Shown here one piece after another: positions 22,143 through 32,357 of a stretch of DNA of 64,000 bases (position 1 is its first letter; each line of letters begins with the position of its first letter). The position numbers and the translations under genes are program-made. The notes under the pieces are model-generated. The model saw nothing but the letters and a program-made list of their open reading frames with translations. It had not been told where the DNA came from and ran no database searches. This DNA comes from Cornus controversa (taxonomy: Eukaryota; Streptophyta; Magnoliopsida; Cornales; Cornaceae). The stretch is from assembly GCA_026545225.1 (NCBI GenBank), contig CM048846.1, positions 58,904,270 through 58,968,269 on the forward strand, given 5' to 3'.

Positions 22143-22754
22143 GTTTAAGGTCTTCGAAGACCATTCTTGAATCTTCAACTAGTCATGGATAACTTGGTTG
22201 AACGCATCAAGTTTAAAGTCTCTACAGACCATTAATGAGTCTTAAACAAGCCGTGGATGACTTAGTTTAATGTGTCGGGTTTAAGGTCTCCGTGGACCAT
22301 GAATGAGTCTTCAACAAGCCATGGATAACTTAGTTAAACGCACTGAGTTTAAAGTTTTCGTGGAGCATGAATAAGTCTTCAACAAGTCATGAATGACTTA
22401 GTTGAACGCGCCGGGTTTAAGGTCTCCGTAAATCATGAATGAGTCTTCAACAAGCCGTGGATGACTTAGTTGAACACGTCAGGTTTAAGGTCTCCGCAAA
22501 CCATGAATGAGTCTTCAACAAGCTATGGATCACTTAGTTGAATGCGTCGGGTTTAAGGTCCCCACGGACTATGAATGAGTCTTCAACAAGTTGTGGATGA
22601 CTTAATTGAATGCGTTGGATTTAAGGTCTCTGCAGACCATGAATGATTCTTCAACAAGTCGTGGATGACTTAGTTGAGCGCACCAGGTTTAAGGTCTTCG
22701 CAGTCCGTGAATGGAAAGAGAGACAATCGTGGGACTCAAATGTATTGAAAGTGG
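22143..22754. repeat. 68-bp tandem array, about eight to nine units
   Basis: The anchor GTTTAAGGTC-like starts fall at 22143, 22211, 22279, 22347, 22415, 22483, 22551, 22619 and 22687: a constant 68-bp period. Each unit reads anchor, ACCATGAATGAGTCTTCAAC, AAGCCGTGGATGACTTAGTTGAACGCGTCG-like. Units differ by scattered substitutions but hardly by indels. ORFs across it exist only because the repeats lack stops in one frame. Confidence 0.93.
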
Positions 22755-22788
22755 AGTCAAAAGACTCGGATGTATGTAAGCGCAATGG

Positions 22789-23145
22789 GTTTAAGGTCCC
22801 CATGACTGTGAATTTAATTGGAATGAGTCGAGGGACTCTAATAAAATATAAGCACAGTAGGTTTAAGGTGCCCATGACCATTAATTGAATTGAAATAAGT
22901 GGAGGGACTTGAATGAAATGTAAGCGTAGTGGGTTTAAGGTTCCCGTGACTGTGAATTGAATTGACATGAGTCAAGGGACTTAAATGAAATGTAAGTGCA
23001 GTGGGTTTAAGGTCCCCGTGACTGTGAATTGAATTGAAATGAGTCGAGGGACTTGAATGAAACGTAAGCACAGTGGGTTTAAGATCCTCATGATTGTGAA
23101 TTTAATTAAAATGAGTTGAGGGACTCGAATGAAATGTATCAAGAG
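22789..23145. repeat. 72-bp tandem array, five units
   Basis: Anchors GTTTAAGGT fall at 22789, 22861, 22933, 23005 and 23077, an exact 72-bp period. The unit body (CCCCATGACTGTGAATT...GAATTGAAATGAGTCGAGGGACT...) differs from the 68-bp unit although both share the GGGTTTAAGGTC anchor. The last unit runs out near 23140. Confidence 0.93.
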
Positions 23146-23219
23146 AATTTTGATAAGTTAGAATTATCCTAGGGAATGTACCTAAGAATGGAATGTGTGT
23201 TTAGAATTTTTAAAGCTTA

Positions 23220-23650
23220 ACATGTATGAAAGTTTAAGCAAGTAAGCATGAATTAAACATGTATGGAACAAGTAAACACATAATTGAACATATGAGCATG
23301 TATTGAAAGCATGTGTGGAAACATGTGAGCATGTAAGCACGTACGTATGTGAGCATATTTTATAAACATGTGTGGAGCATGTAAGCATGTGAGCATGTAA
23401 TGAAAGTATGTGTGCATGTATTGAAAGCATGTATGGAGCATGTGAGCGTGTATTGAAAACATGTGGGTATGTATTAAAAGTATGTGTGGAAACATGTGAG
23501 CATGTAGGCATGGGAGCACGTAAGTATGTGAGCATATTTTGAAAGCATGTGAGCATATATTGAAAGTATGTTTGCATGTATTAAAAGTATGTGTGGAGCA
23601 TATGAGCATGTAAGTATGTGAACATGTATTGAAAGTATGTATGGTATGAC
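23220..23650. repeat. Irregular GCATGT-rich array
   Basis: About 430 bp of alternating GAGCATGT, ATTGAAAGTATGT and GTGTGGAAACATGT phrases. A longer period of about 170 bp is visible: the phrase around 23304-23375 is closely repeated around 23474-23550. Cys/His/Met-rich ORFs on the minus strand here are artefacts of the repeat. Confidence 0.8.
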
Positions 23651-25175
23651 ATATGACTCACACTATGCATGATATGACAACTCACAAATACAACTCACAC
23701 TATACATGATATGACATACGATGTATCTAAATAAACTAATACCCCAGCCCTCGGGCTAAAACTCATAAACATACCTCGTCACTAAGTTGTCACTAAGGTT
23801 CTATCCCTTTTCTTGTACTTTGCCTTTGTGGATAGGTTGCCCTAACATGACCCAGCTGTCTGCAATGAAATCATATCTGATCCTCTACCAATACCACTAG
23901 CAATGGTACCACTACTTGCCTCTGAGGAGAATCACACCTAACGTGTCTAAGCTAGCGACAATGGTAACAAATCCTTTGTGGCTGAGAGAATTTCATAGGC
24001 AAGGAATCAACAAAGCCATTGGTGTTGGTGGTATCATCCCAAGGCTAAATTGGCTCATAGAAGATTGTGCAAAATAATGTTGAAACCTTATCTCATACTA
24101 TGTACTCATCCTCCTAGGACAAACAGACCCACTGTGGCTATGTTGACAACAATGGTAACAAGTCTAGCCTTCCCTTGGTGCCAACTACCTCATTGGACAT
24201 TCAGACCTCTGGTGGCCTGGTTAACAGCAGTGAAAGTATAACATGTCCAACCAGGAAGATCCAGGAGGTAAAAAGATCATTGGTACAACTAGTCCCCGTT
24301 GTTGTTCCTGAGAATATGAAACATTATCCCTTTGTCTCTTCTTAGAGTGTCTACTCATTTGCAACGGACTTGCCTGTTGCAGTACTCATCACCCCTTGTA
24401 AGCGATTGTAGGGTTGCCACTACGTCCATAACAACTTGAACTCCATCACTAGTTTTGTGTGACTCAGATGGAGCTTTCCCATGGTCCTCCCCAACGTCAT
24501 CTTATAACAAAGGTAAAAGGGAAAAACCTAAGATAAAGGTATATCTCAATTGACTAATCCATTCTTATTATGTTTACACAACATTATGCCAATTCAATCC
24601 ACAATTAGCATGTTATAAGGGCATAAGCAAACAATCTTATTCCACGTAAGCAATTTATGACCTCGAGTCTAAATCCTTATGTTCCAATCCTCAACCTCAA
24701 ATGAACACATGTTCAAATTTTCACCCTTCGACCAAGGTACTCATACATATGGCTTTGATACCCTAGGATTTCAAACCTAATGCTTTAATAGCAATCCAAA
24801 AATCATCAAATCCTTTCAAATTAAAATGGGGTTCAACCTTTACCCATCGCCCCTAGGTAATCTAACCTACTGCTTTGATAAACTATATATCAACACACAC
24901 TTCTAATCTCACAAGTGATTGGATCTCGCCCTTCGTCCTCAAGTGTTCAAACCTAGAGCTCTGACACCATGCCCTTCATAACCCAATTCCTGACTCCCGA
25001 GAATCAAGTGTGATTGGGTTTATCGAGCCACACTTTGAACCATAATCCCTCTTGATATCATAATTTGATACCAAAAATACCCAATCTCCAACACTTGGAA
25101 ATGGGGGTGATTAGGTTGCATGTCATCACCTCACATCGATAATCTCACTAGGGTACCATGCTTTAATATTGTTTC
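23651..25175. other. Unclassified old retroelement debris
   Basis: No coding frame that I recognise. From about 24530 on it resembles leader and LTR text of Tekay-like elements. At about 24961-25010 (CTCTGACACCATGCCC...CCCAATTCC) and 25049-25105 (TTGATACCA...TACCCAATCTCC...GGGGGTGA) there are two degenerate copies of the 'primer site plus LTR tip' pattern also seen at 16000-16050. Confidence 0.45.
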
Positions 25176-25361
25176 TGTCACGCCCCAATTCCAAGTCACC
25201 AGAAATCGAGGGTGAACCCATCCATTAACCCTAATGAACCCTCTTTACTCTCAAATACAGCAAAAATTTAACTCTATTCTTGCACATGGATGATCATAAC
25301 TCGACCTCAACCAACTTTAATGGGCCCCATATCAAGCCACACCTACATATTTCACAATTTA
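25176..25361 (-). repeat. Truncated LTR tip, Tekay-like
   Basis: Starts TGTCACGCCCCAATTCC and continues like the U5 end of a Tekay-type LTR (GAAATCGAGGGTGA), then stops where a second LTR of the same type begins at 25362. No primer site precedes it, so this is either the outer end of a 3' LTR or a fragment. Confidence 0.55.
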
Positions 25362-25532
25362 TGTCACGCCCCGAATTCTTATACTCATAACAATATAGAA
25401 AATGGAGGTGAACAGTTCCCCTTGTCCCACAAGTCATCACTAAACTTGCTCCAAACCCATACATTTGCAATTCACAATGCCAAACCTAAGCATTTCATAA
25501 ACATAATCCAAAAATATAAATTGTATACATTC
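25362..25532 (-). repeat. Second LTR tip, split by later insertions
   Basis: Starts TGTCACGCCCCGAATTC. It continues as LTR-like text up to the CATTC target repeat at 25528-25532. The same sequence seems to resume at 36761-37068 and at 48513-48783, on the far sides of the inserted elements. Confidence 0.55.
25528..25532. repeat. Target-site duplication, left copy (CATTC)
   Basis: Identical to 36761-36765 and directly outside the TGATAGG terminus. Confidence 0.93.
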
Positions 25533-27057
25533 TGATAGGCGTTGAATGTTACGCATTCTAGCCTCTTAACTTATGTATTTTATTCTCTTAGTGATAGATT
25601 ATTGTGTGATTTTACTTTGTTTTAGTGTTTTCTGTATTTTCAGGGCCTTAATGATTATTTCAGTTAAAACCGTGCTTTTGGGTTTTTAAAGAAGACATCC
25701 AAGATGGTGAGATGAAGTCTACATCAAGGAGATTCACTCAACCATTTATTTTAACTCAAATCAGCCCAAGAAAGAGGTCCAAGAGAATTACAGCTGCTTA
25801 AGAAGGTTTCGGGCCTGAAGCCCAAATCTGCGCATAATACAGTCTTAATCCCGTTTTGGAAAATAGACCAGAAGTCTTATTTCTGAGTCACAAATCGACA
25901 TAATTCTCGCCTAAGGTTGAACGAAATTTGATTCTGCACACTTTTGTATTTCACGAAAATTCCGTAAAACGGACTTCTAGTGGGTCAAAAGTAGGGCCGA
26001 AGTCAGCATAAAAAACCCAACTGATTAGTGCTGCGGGAAACCCTAATTTATTCCTAATTGGATTAGGACTTTGGTCCATTCTCTTGGGGAATAAAGGGAA
26101 GACTTGGAGGCTGAATTGGGAGAGCTTACACAGAGATTTGGAGAGTGGACAGAGAGAACAGAGCTTGGAGAAGGCTGAAAAGAGAACAGAAACATATTGC
26201 AGAGCCATTGGAGAACGAAGTCATACGCGTAATTCAGAAAGATGATGTCTTCTTCCTCAACAGTTGAAGCTTCTTCTTTTACCATGAGCGGCTAGTTCAT
26301 CCACTAGGGTTTTGATGTAGCCCTAACAAAGCATCAATGGTTTGATTGTTTTAATTATTGGGGACCTTTATATACATGCATAGATTGTGTAATTGTGAGG
26401 ATTCTTATTAAGGAATTGAGCAATAAAAGTCTTGTAAATTCAATCTCAATGATTTCTTATCTTGTCTTAGATATTTAGTTGTTGTTATTGAACTCAATCT
26501 CTCTTGTTTTCTGTGATCATGAGAAAGATTATTACACAATGGTAATCACTGAATATATTGTTATGAGCTTTGATGGATTATGCCTAGAGAAGATGAACCA
26601 TACTGCACCCTAGATTAGAGTAGTTAGGCAGATGGCCCATGCCAATCGAAGATAGTCCATGGCTTAGCCTTAATCATATGTTATCTTCTTGACGGATGAA
26701 GGTGAGCTTGTAGCCACCGACACCACTTATGCATGATGTAATTCCCCTATAGTTGATTCAATTGACCATTGATTGTGGAGTTAGTGGTGAAGTCAAACAC
26801 CCTAGGTTTCTCTCCTATTATCTTCATTATCTGTTTACCTTTGATTTATTTTATTTTATCTTTTTAATTAGTTTAAAAATCAGAATTCTTTTCTTCTAAA
26901 TTTAATTAGAATTAATTCTGTGTTCCAACTCATCAGACCATAATCCCTGAGGTACGATACCCCTTTCGATAGCCCTATTCTGCAAGGAATTCATTCTATT
27001 GCGAAGTGTGAAAATTTTTAATTGATATATTTTTGAGTCACACTCACACACGAATCA
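25533..27057 (+). repeat. 5' LTR of Athila-like copy 1
   Basis: 1525 bp from TGATAGGCG to ACGAATCA (TGAT/ATCA ends). A TATA-like TTATATAC lies at 26368-26375 and AATAAA at 26422-26427, which would give a very short R region and a long U5; this assignment is tentative. ORFs on either strand are shared with the other LTRs and are not genes. Confidence 0.93.
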
Positions 27058-27062
27058 ATTTT

Positions 27063-27080
27063 TGGCGCCGTTGCCGGGGA
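27063..27080 (+). other. Primer-binding site, Athila type
   Basis: TGGCGCCGTTGCCGGGGA lies five bases after the LTR end. This is the site typical of Athila-group elements and is taken to pair with a tRNA-Asp 3' end. Confidence 0.9.
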
Positions 27081-27202
27081 TTATCTATTTAATTGATTGG
27101 ATTTTACAGAACTAGTTTTAATTGGATTTTTAGTTTAGGAAATTTTTATATTTTATTTTTAATTTTGTTTTTGTTTTCTTTTCAGGTGCTTTCGGTAAAT
27201 AT

Positions 27203-30200
27203 ATGCAAGGTCGTCGTTCTGTGGCTGATCCTTTGATACCTCTTGATCCTGAGCCTGAATGTACTCTTAGACAACAGAGGAACATCCCTGTTGCTACTAT
27301 TGTGCAAGAGGAAGAATTAATTGAAGACATGGCAGAAGAGAGGAATAATAACCTTGTTCCTAATGCTGATGGAGAAAGAGCTAGACTGCTTAGGGACTAC
27401 TATGTTCCTGAGACATATACCTCGCCAGCAGGTTTTCAATTGCCCAATTTCATAGCACAGAATTATGAGATCAAGTCCAGCATTATTCAGATGCTACCAT
27501 CTTATTTTGGGCTGACTCAAGAAGACCCTTACAAGCATCTGGATGATTTCATTGAAGTGTGCTCAACTACAAAAATTCACAACTTCTCTGAAGATGCTTT
27601 CAGAATGAGACTTTTTCCATTCTCTCTGAAAGACAAAGCAAAGTATTAGTTCAACTCTCAACTGGCTGGTTCTATCACGACTTGGACTCAGATGCAACAT
27701 GAGTTTCTCAAGAAGTATTTTTCGATAGGGAAGACCAATCAGTTCAGACGTGCTATCACTTGTTTCTCCCAACATGAGGGGGAACAATTTTATGAGACAT
27801 GGGAAAGATTCAAGGACCTTCTTAGGAAGTGTCCCCATCATCAAGTTCCTAAGTGGCAACTAGTGCAGAGTTTTCATGAAGGGCTCACAGAAGCCAACAG
27901 ACAGATGGTTGATGCGTCATGTGGAGGTACTTTTATGTTGAAGAGTGAAGAAGAGGCATGGACCTTATTTGAAAATCTTAGTGACAACTCTCTACAACAT
28001 GTGTCCTCTACTCGTTCTAGCAGACCTGCCACTACCAGGAAGACTGATGGGATTTTTGAGGTTGGTACTTCAGAAGCTATGCCAACTGATATTGATTTAA
28101 TTGCACAGAAGGTAGCAGCAATTATGGCTGCCAATCAAACTCCTTCTGCTTCAAATTCTTCATTGCTAGGCCCTTGTGAATTTTGCTCTAGTCCTATGCA
28201 TAATGTGAGCAATTGTCCTTCAATGGGGCAATTTTCTTATATTCAACATGAGCAAGTTCAAGCTACTTTTACTGGACCAATGAATCCTCCATGAGGTAAT
28301 ACTTACAATCCCACATGGAGGAATCATCCTGGTTTTTCTTACAGTAACCAAGGGGCAGCAATGCAACCATCATATCAACCTAGGACTTTTGTGCCTCAAC
28401 AGCAATATCAAACACAAAGTCCTATGGCCCAAAGAATTTCTGCTATTGAAGACAAGCTGACTCTTACCTTGTCTAAATTTGACAAGCTTGATTCTCTTAT
28501 AGAGACAGTGCAAGCTACTGCAGCAACAGTACAATCTACAGTTCAGCTAGTGCACTCGCATTCTCAATCCATTGCCAAACTGGAATCTCAGTTTGGACAG
28601 CTTGCTACTTCATTAAGTAGAAGAGAAGAAGGGAAGCTCCCTAGTCAACCAATTGCTAATCCAAGAGGGATGCAAGCTTCCACAAGCAACCCACACCATG
28701 AGCAAGTTCAAGCCATTACCACTTTGAGAAGTGGGAAAATAATTGACAATAAGGTGGGTGAAAAGAAAGAAGAAGAAAAAGTGATCACAAGTCCAAGTGC
28801 TGAAATTCCTTATGAGCCCAAGGCTCCTTTCCCACAACGTTTTCTTGAAGCATCTAAATTGGGGAAGCAAGGGGACAAGCTGCATGACATGATGGAGGTG
28901 TTTCGCCAAGTGAAGATTAATTTGCCACTCCTTGATGCCATCAAGTAAATTCCTCCTTATGCAAAATTTTTGAAGGACTTGTGCACTCAGAAAAGGCGTT
29001 CTAAAAGCCATGTGCCAAAGAAAGTAATGCTACCACAACAAGTAAGTTCAATAATTCAGCAATGTACTCCTCCCAAGTACAAAGATCCTGGTGCTCCAAC
29101 TATCTCATGCATTATTGGGGAGCACCATATGGATAAAGCTCTTCTTGATTTGGGTGCAAGTGTGAATTTGCTACCCTATTCAGTTTACTTACAATTGGGC
29201 ATGGGAGAATTGAAGCCTACCTCGGTGGTATTACAATTTGCAGACAGATCAACAAAGCAACCCCGAAGAATCATATAAGATGTGCTCATTAAAGTGGACA
29301 AGTTCTACTTTCCTGTTGATTTCATTGTACTTGACACTGAGCCGGTTCACAATCCGAAGAGACACATTCCTGTGATCCTTGGTCGACCTTTCTTAGCTAC
29401 TGCTGATGCTTGCATAAATTGTAGGTCGGGGATCATGGATATTTCATTTGGCAACATGAATGTCAAGCTTAATGTGTTCAATGCTATCCAACACCCTCCA
29501 GATCAGAGTGATGTGTTCTGCATGGATGATATTGATGAATGTGTGGAGGAATTTGTTTCATCCTCTATATCTCGAAACTTCCTGGAGGTATGTAAGTCTT
29601 TTTATGACTTTGAGAACATTAATGATGAAGGGTTGTGTGAAGAAGTGCATGCTATGCTGGAAGTGGATGCTATTCAGAATACTCCACCATGGAGAATTCC
29701 AATTGAGCCACTACCTTTTCTCTCTAGCACTCCCTTGGTGCCTTCATTGGAGTCCCCTCCAGAATTAGAGTTGAAGCCTTTGCCTGACAAATTGAAGTAT
29801 GTATTCTTGGGGGCATAAAAAACTCTTCCTGTTATAATTGCCTCTGATCTGACAGAAATTCAAGAGAAGAGCTTAGTATAGGTTTTATACCAACATCGTG
29901 AAGCAATTGGATGGAGTGTTGCTGATCTTAAGGGCATTGATCCCTTAGTTTGCATGCACAAAATCCATTTGGAAGAAGGATGTAAGCCAACTAGAGAGGC
30001 ACAGAGGACACTGAACCCCAACATGAAGGAGGTGGTAAAGAAAGAGGTTGTCAAGTTACTTGATGCAGGAATCATTTATCCAATTTCTGACAGCACATGG
30101 GTGAGTCCGACAGAAGTGGTTCCAAAGAAATCTGGTCTTACCATTGTCCCTAACTCCATGGGAGAGCTTGTTCCACAACGTACTGCCACAGGTTGGCGTG

Positions 30201-31468
30201 TTTGCATTGATTACAGAAAGCTCAATTCTATGACAAGGAAGGATCACTTCCCTCTTCCATTCATTGACCAAATACTTGAAAGGTTAGCTGGTCAGAGCTA
30301 TTATTGCTTTCTGGATGGTTACTCTGGTTATAACCAAGTAGCTATGGATCCAGAAGATCAAGAGAAGACCACTTTCACTTGTCCCTTTGGTACTTTTACA
30401 TATCGTCGTATGCCTTTTGGATTATGTAATGCTCCGGCTACATTCTAGAGGTGTATGATGGCCATCTTTTCTGACATGGTGGAAAAATTCTTGGAGGTGT
30501 TCATGGATGACTTCTCTATTTTTGGATCATCCTTTGAACAATGTTTGAGCAATTTATCCCTTGTGCTTCAAAGGTGCCGAGAACGGAATTTGGTACTTAG
30601 TTGAGAGAAGAGCCATTTTATGGTGAAAGAAGGTATTGTATTGGGTCATATTGTTTCAGAGAGGGGCATTGAAGTTGATAAAGCAAAAATCGACCTAATT
30701 GCAACTCTGCCTCATCCAACTTCGGTAAGGCAAGTTCAATCTTTCTTAGGCCATGCCGGGTTCTATAGAAGATTCATCAAGGATTTTAGTAAAGTGGCTC
30801 GACCATTGTGCCATTTGTTATCTAAAGATGTTCCCTTTATCTTTGATGAAGATTGTGTGAAAGCTTTTGAAAAGCTTCGATCTCTGTTATCCTCTGCACC
30901 AATTATGCAGTCTCCAAAATGGGCTGTACCTTTTGAAATCATGTGTGATGCCTCTGATTATGCAGTGGGAGCCGTGTTGGGACAAAGAGAAGAGAAACGA
31001 CCACATGTCATCTACTACGCTAGTAAGACTCTCTCTGATGCCCAACTCAATTATACAACCACAGAGAAAGAGCTTCTAGCTGTAGTGTTTGCCTTGGACA
31101 AATTTCGTTCTTATTTATTGGGGTCCAAGGTGGTTGTCTACTCTGATCATGCAGCATTGAGACACTTATTGGCAAAGAAAGAAACCAAACCGCGTCTTAT
31201 TCGGTGGATTTTATTGCTGCAAGAATTTGATTTGGAAATAAAAGACAAAAGGGGGACGGAGAATGTGGTTGCAGATCATTTATCTTGAATCGAGTCTGAG
31301 CCGGTATTCGATGCATTACCTATTCGAGACTCATTTCTGGATGAGCAATTGTTTGAAACTACTTTGATGAAAGTTAATGGCCAAAGGTTGAAACATTGTG
31401 TGGAAGGATGTGTTCCAAGAAGAGACGTGGAGTCCGTCGACTTGACGGATCCCGTCTATCCGACTTAA
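27203..31468 (+). pseudogene. Gag-protease-RT-RNase H polyprotein, Athila-like copy 1
   Basis: The frame from ATG 27203 to TAA 31468 is exactly 1422 codons and keeps its phase throughout, but has nine in-frame stops (27647, 28292, 28946, 29276, 29816, 29879, 30446, 30602, 31286). Gag capsid (MRLFPFSLKDKAKY, FLKKYFSIGKTNQFRRA) and a CCHC knuckle CEFCSSPMHNVSNC come first, then the protease with LLDLGASVNLLPYSVYLQLG, reverse transcriptase with [30 protein letters not shown] and VFMDD, then RNase H with [30 protein letters not shown] and NVVADHLS. The product ends about 60 residues later where integrase would start. Compared with copy 2 most stops are single C-to-T or G-to-A changes. Confidence 0.93.
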
Positions 31469-32357
31469 TCCCTTCGGAGAGTCAATCGTCTCCTACGGAC
31501 GTTAAATCATAGGTTCTGTATGTATTTCTATACTTTATTTCTTTTAGTTTTCTTTAATTTTAATTTTTAGTTTTAGTTTTCTTAAGTTTTTCTTCAATTC
31601 TAGTTGCGTTTTAATGTTTTTTCTTTGAGTTTTTGATGTATAAGTTGCTTCCGGAGGATGCCAAGAGGTGTACCGAGGTATTCGGACTCAGGACGGGTGA
31701 AAAATAGTGCTCTCGGTCGACCTTGGGCGATGGAGACTCAAAAATATCAAGTCTCGGTCGACCTTGGGCGATGGAGGTCCGGCAGGGTACCAGAGGGGGG
31801 ATCGATCGCCCCATTGAAGGGGGATCGATCGCCCAAGGATTTTTTAAAGAGGAACCCACCATCAGGTGGGCGATCGATCGCCCATCCTTGGGGGGATCGA
31901 TCGCCCAAGCCCAAAACTTGGGCTGGCCGAGAATTTTCCTTATATATGGACACCCACTCCTCCTATGTTGATACTACTTGCATCCTAAGCCTCTTTGAAC
32001 TCCAATTCAAGTCCTACATCATCCGGAAAAATAATTTCTTCAATTAGTGATTATTATACAAGAATTCAACATTGATCAACATCAACTTCAACATCAAATT
32101 GGATCAAAAATCACTAGTTCTCAAAGGAAGCTCACACTTTTTCAAGTTCAACATCAAAGTAAGTGAAGTTTTTCCTTGAAGAAATTGTTCAAATCTTTTT
32201 GACGGCTTTTGAAGACCAAGTTTGGGGGATCAATTTGGTGCATTTACTTGTTCGATTTGGGTGAAAAAATTGCCGAAAAAAGGAGGTTGAAGGTTACAAA
32301 AGAATTGTGCACACCAAGTGTTTGATTTAATTCCTCAACCACACTTTTTCTACTTCT
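31469..32357 (+). promoter_or_regulatory. Spacer with palindrome cluster and TATA-like box before the accessory ORF, copy 1
   Basis: It replaces integrase. Two copies of TCGGTCGACCTTGGGCGATG (31713 and 31753) are followed by four GATCGATCG palindromes: 31795-31812, 31819-31835, 31868-31883 (GGGCGATCGATCGCCC, perfect 16 bp) and 31890-31906. About 35 bp on is TTATATAT (31940-31947), then a 400-bp leader with repeated TTCAACATC words to the ATG at 32358. The order resembles a promoter for the accessory ORF; this is inference. No splice evidence was assessed. Confidence 0.5.

Noticed and set aside
22143-22754. Possible CRISPR array because of evenly spaced repeats
   Set aside because: Whole 68-bp units are repeated with no unique spacers, and the context is a plant genome.
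22643-23071. Repetitive ORFs with TFHSSPSTHFNSIHSHG-type repeats
   Set aside because: 72 bp is a multiple of three, so any stop-free frame stays open through the array.
22143-23090. GGGTTTA words suggesting interstitial telomere repeats
   Set aside because: The word occurs once per 68- or 72-bp unit, not as consecutive heptamers.
23182-23609. Cys/His/Met-rich minus-strand ORFs (MLTCSHV-type repeats), which could be mistaken for a metal-binding protein
   Set aside because: Produced by the GCATGT-rich array; no start context, unit length irregular.
25951-26285. Minus-strand ORFs of 80-85 codons recurring at 35653-35987, 53353-53571 and 63038-63256
   Set aside because: They are copies of the same LTR segment; recurrence reflects the repeat and not coding selection.
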